Shown: positions 7,822 through 12,523 of the stretch, piece after piece
How the letters are laid out: each line of letters starts with the position of its first letter
How positions within the stretch are numbered: position 1 is the stretch's first letter
NCBI GenBank assembly: GCA_020072905.1
Contig: JAIQGB010000073.1
Span: 1 to 13,417 of the forward strand
DNA length: 13,417 nucleotides
Direction of reading: 5' to 3'
Source of the DNA: Terriglobia bacterium
GTDB taxonomy: Bacteria; Acidobacteriota; Terriglobia; UBA7540
Program-made: the position numbers and the translations under genes
The notes under the pieces: generated by a model
Database searches by the model: none
What the model was told of the DNA's origin: nothing
Seen by the model: only the letters and a program-made list of their open reading frames with translations

Positions 7822-8784
7822 ATGATCAGAGCGCAAGCCCAAATCGCACGAGTCGTCGCCGCCCTAGAGGTTGCGGGGCGGTGGGCGCGGGCGCACGGCA
7901 CCCTTGTGGCGCTGATCCTGATTGTTGCCTTCGCGGGCCTGTGGCTGCTCGAGCACGATGCGCGCCTGCGCCGCGAGTTCGAGTTGCATCGCCTCCGCAC
8001 GGAGACTCAAGCGGAAGTTGCGGACCTGCGCGCGCGCGCCGCGGCGGCCCTGGGCGAGCTCAAGGAGAATGCGCGCCTCATTGAAGACCTCGAGTCGCGC
8101 CGACGCACGCTCGCCCGCGAGGCGGAAGGGCTTCGCCAGCGGCTGACTTCCCTCCGCGAGGAGGAAGGCGTCGGGGTCCAGCAGGCGGCCACCCTCCCCC
8201 CAGCGGAGCTGGCGAAGCGCGTCGCCGCGCGGCTGGGCCGGGACGGGCAGGTGCCAGGCGTCGGGTTTCAGGTTTCAGGCAATAGAGAAACTGGAAATTG
8301 GACATTGGAAACTAGTAAGCCGCCGGCTTCCGGCAGTTCGTTGCCAATCGGCTCAACCAGCTCGGACAACGGACCACGGACAGCGGGCAGCCCTAGCGCC
8401 CAGTCCCCAGCACCCAACACCCGCCCCAACGACCAGTTTCCAATTTCTAGTTTCCAGTTTCCTCTTACCGAGGGCGGCTTGCGCCAGGTTGAGACTTCGT
8501 TCCTCCAGCTCGACGCCTGCCGCGAGCAGGCGGAAGCCCGGGACCGCCTGGTGGCGAATTGCGAAGAGCGCGTCGCGGCCGCCGGCGCCCAGGTCGACAA
8601 GCTCAACGATTCGCTCAGCCGGCTCCAGGAAGCGGTCCGCCTGAAGGACGAAATCGCGGCGCGGACAGACGCCGCGCACCGCGCCGAGCTCAAGGCGGCG
8701 CGCGGAACCTGGCGCGGGCGCTTCGTTCGCGCCCTCCAGTACGTGGGCGTGGGCGTAGTGATTGGAATGGTGGCGGCGAGATGA
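7822..8784 (+). CDS. Prophage coiled-coil membrane protein, spanin-like (Rz position)
   Basis: A 320-residue protein: a short N-terminal stretch, a TM segment (about 27-43, TLVALILIVAFAGLWLL), a long charged coiled coil (about 45-116), a low-complexity insert (about 147-215), a second coiled coil (about 238-292) with two Cys, and a C-terminal hydrophobic segment (305-319, LQYVGVGVVIGMVAA). It lies just after the endolysin and holin-like genes, where Mu-like phages carry Rz-type spanins, but it is longer and has a second hydrophobic end, so the role is inferred from context. The insert is translated repeat DNA: heptamers, then complementary arms at 8286-8313 and 8434-8461. ATG 7822 is chosen over the TTG 7801, which lies in the heptamer array. 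Confidence 0.65.
   Translation: MIRAQAQIARVVAALEVAGRWARAHGTLVALILIVAFAGLWLLEHDARLRREFELHRLRTETQAEVADLRARAAAALGELKENARLIEDLESRRRTLAREAEGLRQRLTSLREEEGVGVQQAATLPPAELAKRVAARLGRDGQVPGVGFQVSGNRETGNWTLETSKPPASGSSLPIGSTSSDNGPRTAGSPSAQSPAPNTRPNDQFPISSFQFPLTEGGLRQVETSFLQLDACREQAEARDRLVANCEERVAAAGAQVDKLNDSLSRLQEAVRLKDEIAARTDAAHRAELKAARGTWRGRFVRALQYVGVGVVIGMVAAR
8265..8461. repeat. Paired-arm heptamer element inside the spanin-like gene
   Basis: Two GTTTCAG units (8265-8278) are followed by the arm AGAAACT, GGAAATT, GGACATT, GGAAACT (8286-8313). The facing arm CAGTTTC, CAATTTC, TAGTTTC, CAGTTTC lies at 8434-8461. The loop between carries two further heptamer arrays: GGACAAC, GGACCAC, GGACAGC, GGGCAGC (8364-8391) and CAGTCCC, CAGCACC, CAACACC (8401-8421). 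The whole is translated without a stop. Confidence 0.85.
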
Positions 8785-8794
8785 AACGAATTCC

Positions 8795-8891
8795 CGATTG
8801 TCGATTGACGATTGAAGATTGCCGATTGAAAGCCAACGTTGCGCGGCAGCGGTCTGCAATCGACATTCGGCAATCGGCAATCTTCAATTCC
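8795..8891. repeat. Paired-arm heptamer element, CGATTGA arms
   Basis: The left arm has five units (CGATTGT, CGATTGA, CGATTGA, AGATTGC, CGATTGA; 8795-8829). The right arm has five units (CAATCGA, CATTCGG, CAATCGG, CAATCTT, CAATTCC; 8857-8891). They are separated by 27 nt. A 14-base stretch (AAGATTGCCGATTG, 8815-8828) is perfectly complementary to 8871-8884. It fills the gap between two prophage genes and ends 13 nt before the next ATG. Confidence 0.9.
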
Positions 8892-8904
8892 CCGCGGAGC
8901 GCCC

Positions 8905-9258
8905 ATGCCTGACAACCTCGACAAGCTCGCGCTCTGGTGGGGCCCAGGAATCCTGGTGCTGATGGTGTTCGGCTACGGCCTGCTGCGTCTGGGGCACCAC
9001 TGGATCGAGAAATCGATGGATGTGAAGCGGCAGCAAACCGAGAGCGCGCTGAGCGTGGTCCGCGAGTACATCGAGCAATTTCTGAGCGCGCAGCAATCGC
9101 AGGCGGAAGCGCTCTCGCGCCTGGCGACCTCCGTCGAGCAACGCGACACGCACGAAAGCTTCGAGCACCAGGAGATTCTCATCGCGCTCAAGTCCATTCA
9201 TCGAGACATCGGCGAGCTGCCGTGCCGGAAGCAAGAGGGAGTAGGAAGTAGGGAGTAG
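8905..9258 (+). CDS. Prophage membrane-anchored coiled-coil protein (Mu gp25 position)
   Basis: A 117-residue protein with one N-terminal TM segment (about 11-29, WWGPGILVLMVFGYGLLRL), a heptad-rich helix (about 35-77, with QQTESALSVVREYIEQFL) and a short charged tail. DUF2730-type gp25 proteins of Mu-like phages have the same size, topology and genomic position; sequence alone does not prove the family. ATG 8905 is preceded by GGAG at 5 nt spacing, whereas the upstream open frame is repeat DNA. The last six residues (GVGSRE) and the TAG stop are read from a GAGTAGG heptamer array, so the native C-terminus was probably longer or different before the array arrived. Confidence 0.62.
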   Translation: MPDNLDKLALWWGPGILVLMVFGYGLLRLGHHWIEKSMDVKRQQTESALSVVREYIEQFLSAQQSQAEALSRLATSVEQRDTHESFEHQEILIALKSIHRDIGELPCRKQEGVGSRE

Positions 9259-9385
9259 GGTTTTGGAAACTGGAAATTGGAAAATGGAAACTAGCGTCCT
9301 CAGTACGGAGCATTGAATCCCGAGTTTCGATTTTCGGGTTTCCACTTTCGATTTTCGAGTTTCGATTTTCCAGTTTCGATTTTCG
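9239..9385. repeat. Heptamer arrays with facing GGAAACT / AGTTTCG arms
   Basis: GAGTAGG, AAGTAGG, GAGTAGG (9239-9259) supply the stop of the preceding gene. They are followed by GGAAACT, GGAAATT, GGAAAAT, GGAAACT (9265-9292). About 30 nt further nine units of AGTTTCG/ATTTTCG type (9323-9385) run in the complementary sense. Together they occupy almost the entire 156-nt gap before the next gene. Confidence 0.88.
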
Positions 9386-9398
9386 CTTTTTCCTCCGT

Positions 9399-9405
9399 GG
9401 AGGAG
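9399..9405 (+). promoter_or_regulatory. Shine-Dalgarno for the gp26-position gene
   Basis: GGAGGAG stands 9 nt before ATG 9415 and forms the downstream side of a small CCTCC-GT-GGAGG palindrome (9392-9403). It is the first non-repeat sequence after the heptamer block. Confidence 0.6.
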
Positions 9406-9414
9406 TGATCACGA

Positions 9415-9723
9415 ATGGCCATACGTCAAAAAGAACTCATACGCGGAAAGATTCTCTATTACCTGGCGCTGGTTTATCCCCAGGCCGTCACGTTGCCGTT
9501 GTTGCAAAGTGAGCTGGACCTGTTCGGCTATCCCGTGCCCATGGAGGAGTTGAGATTCCACCTCGCCTATCTGGACGAGAAGGGATTGGTGACGGTCGAA
9601 GAGCCGGGCACCTTCCAGCCGCGCCGCAAGGTGGCGCTGGTCAAGATCACGGCCCGGGGCATCGACTATCAGGACGGGCGGCTTCCCGCCGACGAAGGCG
9701 TTTACGTGGAGCCGCGGCAATGA
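9415..9723 (+). CDS. Small winged-helix-like prophage protein (Mu gp26 position)
   Basis: A 102-residue soluble protein. The pattern of an N-terminal helix (IRGKILYYLALVYP), a turn with TLPLLQSELDLFGYPVPMEE, a helix RFHLAYLDEKGLVTVEE and a beta-wing (KVALVKITARGIDYQDG) resembles a winged helix-turn-helix of the type predicted to bind DNA or act in protein contacts. It lies between the gp25-position gene and DUF3486 in the Mu-like order, where a small wHTH-like protein is common. It contains no repeat DNA. Its TGA overlaps the next start as ATGA (9720-9723), so translation is probably coupled to the small terminase. The specific function is unknown. Confidence 0.68.
   Translation: MAIRQKELIRGKILYYLALVYPQAVTLPLLQSELDLFGYPVPMEELRFHLAYLDEKGLVTVEEPGTFQPRRKVALVKITARGIDYQDGRLPADEGVYVEPRQ
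9720..9723 (+). promoter_or_regulatory. ATGA stop-start overlap coupling gp26-position gene to DUF3486
   Basis: The TGA at 9721-9723 shares three bases with the ATG at 9720. This tight overlap is a conserved style of phage gene junction and supports 9720 as the real start of the DUF3486 gene in spite of the repeat DNA that follows immediately. Confidence 0.7.
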
Positions 9724-10583
9724 AGAAGGATTCAGGATTCAGGATTCAGGATTCAGGTGTAGCGCCGGGCTTCAGCCCGGCACCCTCGGCTGGCGCGGAT
9801 AAGGGCGAGGCTGACATCGCCGCGGCCAAGCCCGCGAACATCGCGCCGGACACGAAGGGTGCGCCACCCGCGAAGGGCGATGTAGGGGCAGGGCTTGCCC
9901 TGCCCAGGAAGGACGATGCAAGCATCGCCCCTACAGGCCGCGCGGATGGGCGGGAAGGCGCCGGGCAGCTTCCGCTCATTCCCGACGAGTGGCGAAACGT
10001 CGTCGAGGAATTGTTGACGACCGGCTCGACCGCGGAGGACGTCGTCGAGGCTGTGATCGGCCAGGGCGGGCCGGAAGTTTCCGTGGGAGCGGTGCTGGGC
10101 CACTTTCGCGCCCACCCCGGCCTCCAGATCCAGCGCGTGAAACAGACCTTGGCGGGAGCGGCGGAATTGCGCGACGCGCTGGGCAATCCCCAGGCCGACC
10201 ATGCCCTCGTCGAGCTCGCCAACGCGGCCTTGTTGGTCGGCTACCAGGGGCTGACGAGGAAGAGCGGCAGCATCACGATTAAAGACGCGGAAGTCATCCG
10301 CCTGGCGCGGGAGAACCTCAAACTCCGCCGGCGTGTTCTGAGATTGAAAGAAGTCAGCGTGAAGCGCGCGAACGATCTGCACTGGAAAAAACTCCGCTAC
10401 GAGGACGTGAAATACGACACCGCGCTCGAAAAGCTGAATCAACTCCGCCATGCGCTGCACTCGCTCATGGCCGAAGGCAAACTCGAATCGGGAACCTTGG
10501 AAAAGATCCGGGAAATCTATGGAATCATCAGACAACCCTTTATCCCGCCGGAAGGCGAGAGCCCGCAGCCGCAAGAGCAGTAG
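9720..10583 (+). CDS. DUF3486 small terminase subunit, Mu gp27-like, with repeat-derived N-terminal extension
   Basis: A 287-residue protein. From about residue 84 it matches the DUF3486/gp27 family, the DNA-recognition partner of the large terminase in Mu-like packaging: LPLIPDEWRNVVEELLTTG, a DNA-binding-type helical region to residue 135, a long helix with ELRDALGN and NAALLVGYQGLTR, then a basic helical tail (LRRRVLRLKEVSVKRAND). Residues 4-76 are not family sequence: they are translated GGATTCA heptamers (9728-9755), a GCCGGGC palindrome (9764-9781) and a GTAGGGGC double hairpin (9882-9934). No alternative start exists before the conserved domain, and the ATGA overlap supports 9720. The TAG stop lies in a CAGTAGG heptamer. 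The large terminase follows after 82 nt of repeat DNA. Confidence 0.85.
   Translation: MKKDSGFRIQDSGVAPGFSPAPSAGADKGEADIAAAKPANIAPDTKGAPPAKGDVGAGLALPRKDDASIAPTGRADGREGAGQLPLIPDEWRNVVEELLTTGSTAEDVVEAVIGQGGPEVSVGAVLGHFRAHPGLQIQRVKQTLAGAAELRDALGNPQADHALVELANAALLVGYQGLTRKSGSITIKDAEVIRLARENLKLRRRVLRLKEVSVKRANDLHWKKLRYEDVKYDTALEKLNQLRHALHSLMAEGKLESGTLEKIREIYGIIRQPFIPPEGESPQPQEQ
9728..9755. repeat. Heptamer array GGATTCA x4
   Basis: Four perfect units placed immediately after ATG-AAG-AAG of the DUF3486 gene and translated as DSGFRIQDSG. Confidence 0.9.
9764..9781. repeat. Palindrome GCCGGGC-TTCA-GCCCGGC
   Basis: A perfect 7-bp stem with a four-base loop, preceded by TGTAGC. It is probably half of a second hairpin-type repeat related in design to the GTAGGGGC element, and is translated inside the DUF3486 N-terminal extension. 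Confidence 0.75.
9882..9934. repeat. GTAGGGGC/GCCCCTAC double-hairpin element, copy D
   Basis: A 53-bp complete copy. Left half: GTAGGGGC, AGG, GCTTGC, CCT, GCCC. Right half read on the other strand: GTAGGGGC, GAT, GCTTGC, ATC, GTCC. Each half is therefore a hairpin whose central triplets are complementary. It is translated as residues 55-72 of the DUF3486 protein. Confidence 0.88.
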
Positions 10584-10652
10584 GCAGTCGGCAGAAGGCA
10601 GTCGGCAGCCCGCTGACGCTCAGGGACTCGCGACTCGCGACTCGGGACTCAG
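10578..10652. repeat. Two heptamer arrays (CAGTCGG and GACTCGC types)
   Basis: CAGTAGG, CAGTCGG, CAGAAGG, CAGTCGG, CAGCCCG (10578-10612) are followed by GACTCGC, GACTCGC, GACTCGG, GACTCAG (10625-10652). The first unit contains the stop of the DUF3486 gene. The last overlaps the GGAG that serves the large terminase start. Confidence 0.88.
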
Positions 10653-10665
10653 GAGTGGCGCAGAA

Positions 10666-11853
10666 ATGACGCTGTCTGCGGGCATCCGCCAGTCGTCAGT
10701 GGTCAGTCGTCATTCGTCAAAGACAACGGACCACGGGCGACGGACGAGGGACGAGGCCAATCCAAAATCCAAAATCGAAAATCCAAAATCCTCGCCGCAG
10801 GCGATCAACCTGCTTCCCTACCAGCGCCGCTGGGTCGAGGACGATTCGCCGCTCAAGATCGTGGTCAAGGCGCGGCAGATCGGCTATTCCTTCGCCGCCA
10901 CGCTGCGCGCCGTCTTCAAGTGCCTGGAGCGCCGCACCACCTGGGTCTTCCTCTCCAAGGGCGAACGCCAGTCGCGCCTGCTCATGGAAAAAGTTCAGGA
11001 CCATATCCGCTCCTGCGGCATCGTGGCGCGCACCGAGGAATCCACGTTCTTCGAAGGCACCTCGCTCAAGCAGCTCGAAGTGCGCTTCCCGAACGGCTCA
11101 GTCATCTACGGCCTGCCCGCCAACCCCGACACCGCGCGCGGCTACTCCGGCCACGTCACGCTCGATGAGTTCGCTTTCCACGCCGACGCCGAAAAGATCT
11201 ACGCCGCGCTCTTCCCCACCATCACGCGCGGCTACGGGCTGGAAGTCATCTCCACGCCCAATGGGACGCAGGGGAAGTTCTATGAGCTGGCGAAGGCGGC
11301 GGGATTGACGGAGCAGGTGTCAGGTGTCAGGTATCAGGTGTCAGGTCTGAACCCCGACACCCGACACCCGGCACCCGGCACCTGGTCAGCACACTCGTGC
11401 GATATCTACGAGGCCCTTCGCGAAGGGCTCCGAGTTGATATTCAGCTTCTCCGCGCCGGCTGCGAAGACGAGTCCGCCTGGCAGCAAGAGTTCTGCTGCC
11501 AGTTCGTTTCCACCGCCGAAAATTTCCTCCCCCCTGAACTGCTCGCCTCCTGCCTCAGCGCCGAGGCCACGACGGATTCCCCGCTTTCCCGTCAGGCCCC
11601 GCTCCTAACGGGGCTCGGGCCGGCCTCGGCGCCCCGCGTTTCGGAAGGCAGTCGGCAGTCGGCAGTCAGCAGACAAATGCTGCATCCGGCCCTCTCTCTC
11701 CGGGAGAAGGTGCACCGCAAAGCGGGGCGGGTGAGGGCGCGCTCTTCTCGACTCCCGACTCCCGACTCCCGACTCCCGAGTTCTTCCTCGGCATCGACAT
11801 CGGGCGGCGGCACGACCGGACGGTGTTTTGGGTGGACGAAACGCGGGTGCTAG
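10666..11853 (+). CDS. Mu gp28-like terminase large subunit, ATPase half (frame broken near 3' end)
   Basis: The ATPase motor half of the DNA-packaging terminase, 395 codons to a TAG. It has a Walker A-like VVKARQIGYS (66-75), Walker B HVTLDEFAF (163-171, Asp167-Glu168), the STPNG motif (196-200), then SCDIYEALREGL, the WQQEFCCQF strand and LPPELL. ATG 10666 has GGAG at 10 nt. Three stretches are translated repeat DNA: residues 9-43 (heptamers, 10690-10793), about 215-239 (paired heptamer arms, 11314-11384) and the segment after residue 304 (11582-11779). The nuclease half continues in another frame: homology passes from this frame to the next between about 11575 and 11778, and the codons after 11779 here are out of frame. 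The protein is predicted non-functional as read unless the frame is restored. Confidence 0.82.
   Translation: MTLSAGIRQSSVVSRHSSKTTDHGRRTRDEANPKSKIENPKSSPQAINLLPYQRRWVEDDSPLKIVVKARQIGYSFAATLRAVFKCLERRTTWVFLSKGERQSRLLMEKVQDHIRSCGIVARTEESTFFEGTSLKQLEVRFPNGSVIYGLPANPDTARGYSGHVTLDEFAFHADAEKIYAALFPTITRGYGLEVISTPNGTQGKFYELAKAAGLTEQVSGVRYQVSGLNPDTRHPAPGTWSAHSCDIYEALREGLRVDIQLLRAGCEDESAWQQEFCCQFVSTAENFLPPELLASCLSAEATTDSPLSRQAPLLTGLGPASAPRVSEGSRQSAVSRQMLHPALSLREKVHRKAGRVRARSSRLPTPDSRLPSSSSASTSGGGTTGRCFGWTKRGC
10690..10793. repeat. Three adjoining heptamer arrays encoding the terminase N-terminus
   Basis: CAGTCGT, CAGTGGT, CAGTCGT, CATTCGT (10690-10717); GACAACG, GACCACG, GGCGACG, GACGAGG, GACGAGG (about 10722-10756), roughly complementary to the first; then AATCCAA, AATCCAA, AATCGAA, AATCCAA, AATCCTC (10759-10793). 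All are read in frame before the conserved QAINLLPYQ start of the domain. Confidence 0.87.
11314..11384. repeat. Paired-arm heptamer element, CAGGTGT / CCGGCAC arms, inside terminase
   Basis: CAGGTGT, CAGGTGT, CAGGTAT, CAGGTGT, CAGGTCT (11314-11348) face CCGACAC, CCGACAC, CCGGCAC, CCGGCAC (11354-11381) ending in CTG. The arms can pair with a loop of only a few bases. The element is translated between KAAGL and SCDIYEA of the ATPase domain. Confidence 0.88.
11596..11779. repeat. Composite repeat block at the terminase frame switch
   Basis: In order: a GCCCCG/CGGGGC stem (11596-11614), GGCAGTC x3 plus AGCAGAC (11647-11674), a CTCTCTCCGGGAGAAGG inverted segment followed by GGGTGAGGG (about 11691-11737), and CTCCCGA x4 (11752-11779). 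It lies between the ATPase and nuclease domains and neither forward frame used by the terminase halves has a stop within it. Confidence 0.82.
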
Positions 11854-12464
11854 GTACTGGGGACTGGGGGCTGGGTTCCCGCCCGCCCAGTACCCAGCAC
11901 CTAGAACCCAGCACCCAAGAACGAGTCTCCATAACTCGTCTCGTGCGCACCATGCAGAACACGCCCTTCGCAGAGCAACTCGCTTACGCGGGTGAACTGC
12001 TGAGACTCGAAGACACGAACCGCCAGCCGCTCATTCGCCGCGCCTGCATCGATGCCACCGGGATGGGCGCGCCGCTTGCGGAATCCCTCGCGCGCGAATT
12101 CGGCCCGCGCGTCGAGCCGGTCGTCTTCACCGCGGCGCTCAAGGAAGACTTGGCTTTCCGCACCAAGCGGCGCATGGAAGCGCGACTGTCCCTGCTGCCC
12201 GACACGCGCGAAATCCGCCGCGCCTTCAGCGCTGTGAAGAAGTTTGTGACGCCCAGCGGCAACCTCCGCTTCGACGCGGTGCGCACCGAAGCCGGCCACG
12301 CCGACGAGTTCTGGGCCAAGGCGCTCGCCGACCTCGCCGCCGATGCCCAAGCGCATCGCGCCGCGTCCGTCGCCGCCGACGGATTTCTTGCCGACGGCGT
12401 GCCCATCGTCAATCCGCTGGCGTTTGCGGTCGGCGAAGCGAATTGGCCGGAACTGGTCATGTAG
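11823..12464 (+). CDS. Mu gp28-like terminase large subunit, nuclease half (different frame)
   Basis: The RNase H-like nuclease domain that cuts packaged DNA. Homology in this frame really begins at about 11778 (EFFLGIDIGRRHDRTVFWVDETR), where the first catalytic Asp (codon 11796-11798) lies upstream of the GTG at 11823; this frame is therefore a displaced continuation, not an independent gene. CIDATGMGAPLAESL carries the second acidic residue, followed by KEDLAFRTKRRMEARLSLL and NLRFDAVRTEAGHADEFWAK with the third acidic cluster. After DETR comes a 26-residue insert that is a paired-arm heptamer element (11846-11915), then VSITRLVRTMQNTPFAEQ resumes the domain. The TAG stop is inside the GTAGGGGC element at 12461. 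The phase differs by one from the ATPase half. Confidence 0.8.
   Translation: MFWVDETRVLGTGDWGLGSRPPSTQHLEPSTQERVSITRLVRTMQNTPFAEQLAYAGELLRLEDTNRQPLIRRACIDATGMGAPLAESLAREFGPRVEPVVFTAALKEDLAFRTKRRMEARLSLLPDTREIRRAFSAVKKFVTPSGNLRFDAVRTEAGHADEFWAKALADLAADAQAHRAASVAADGFLADGVPIVNPLAFAVGEANWPELVM
11846..11915. repeat. Paired-arm heptamer element, GGGACTG / CAGCACC arms, inside terminase nuclease
   Basis: GGTGCTA, GGTACTG, GGGACTG, GGGGCTG (11846-11873) face CAGTACC, CAGCACC, TAGAACC, CAGCACC (11888-11915), with four units per arm and a 14-nt loop. It is read in frame inside the nuclease domain and provides the TAG that closes the ATPase-half frame at 11851-11853. Confidence 0.9.
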
Positions 12465-12512
12465 GGGCGGGGCTTGCCCCGCCCTCCAGGGCGCTGCAAG
12501 CAGCGCCCCTAC
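12461..12512. repeat. GTAGGGGC/GCCCCTAC double-hairpin element, copy E
   Basis: A complete 52-bp copy consisting of two perfect 9-bp stems with 2-nt loops: GGGCGGGGC-TT-GCCCCGCCC and GGGCGCTGC-AA-GCAGCGCCC. It fills the junction between terminase and portal: its GTAG supplies the terminase stop, and its right end abuts the portal ribosome-binding site. It could also act as a transcription pause or mRNA-stability hairpin. Confidence 0.9.
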
Positions 12513-12516
12513 GGAG
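12513..12516 (+). promoter_or_regulatory. Shine-Dalgarno for the portal gene
   Basis: GGAG stands 7 nt before ATG 12524, immediately after the last base of the double-hairpin element. It fixes the portal start. Confidence 0.65.
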
Positions 12517-12523
12517 ACGAACC

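Noticed and set aside
9753..10574. Minus-strand frame opposite DUF3486
   Set aside because: Antisense to a recognisable family and stays open only because of GC bias and stop-free repeats.
10450..10665. Upstream extension of the large terminase frame into DUF3486
   Set aside because: The frame is open but overlaps the conserved DUF3486 C-terminus out of frame and two heptamer arrays; ATG 10666 with GGAG is the better start.
11752..11860. Programmed ribosomal frameshift joining the terminase halves
   Set aside because: No slippery heptanucleotide of the X-XXY-YYZ kind is visible near the junction, and the frame change coincides with tandem heptamers, so copy-number change is the simpler account.
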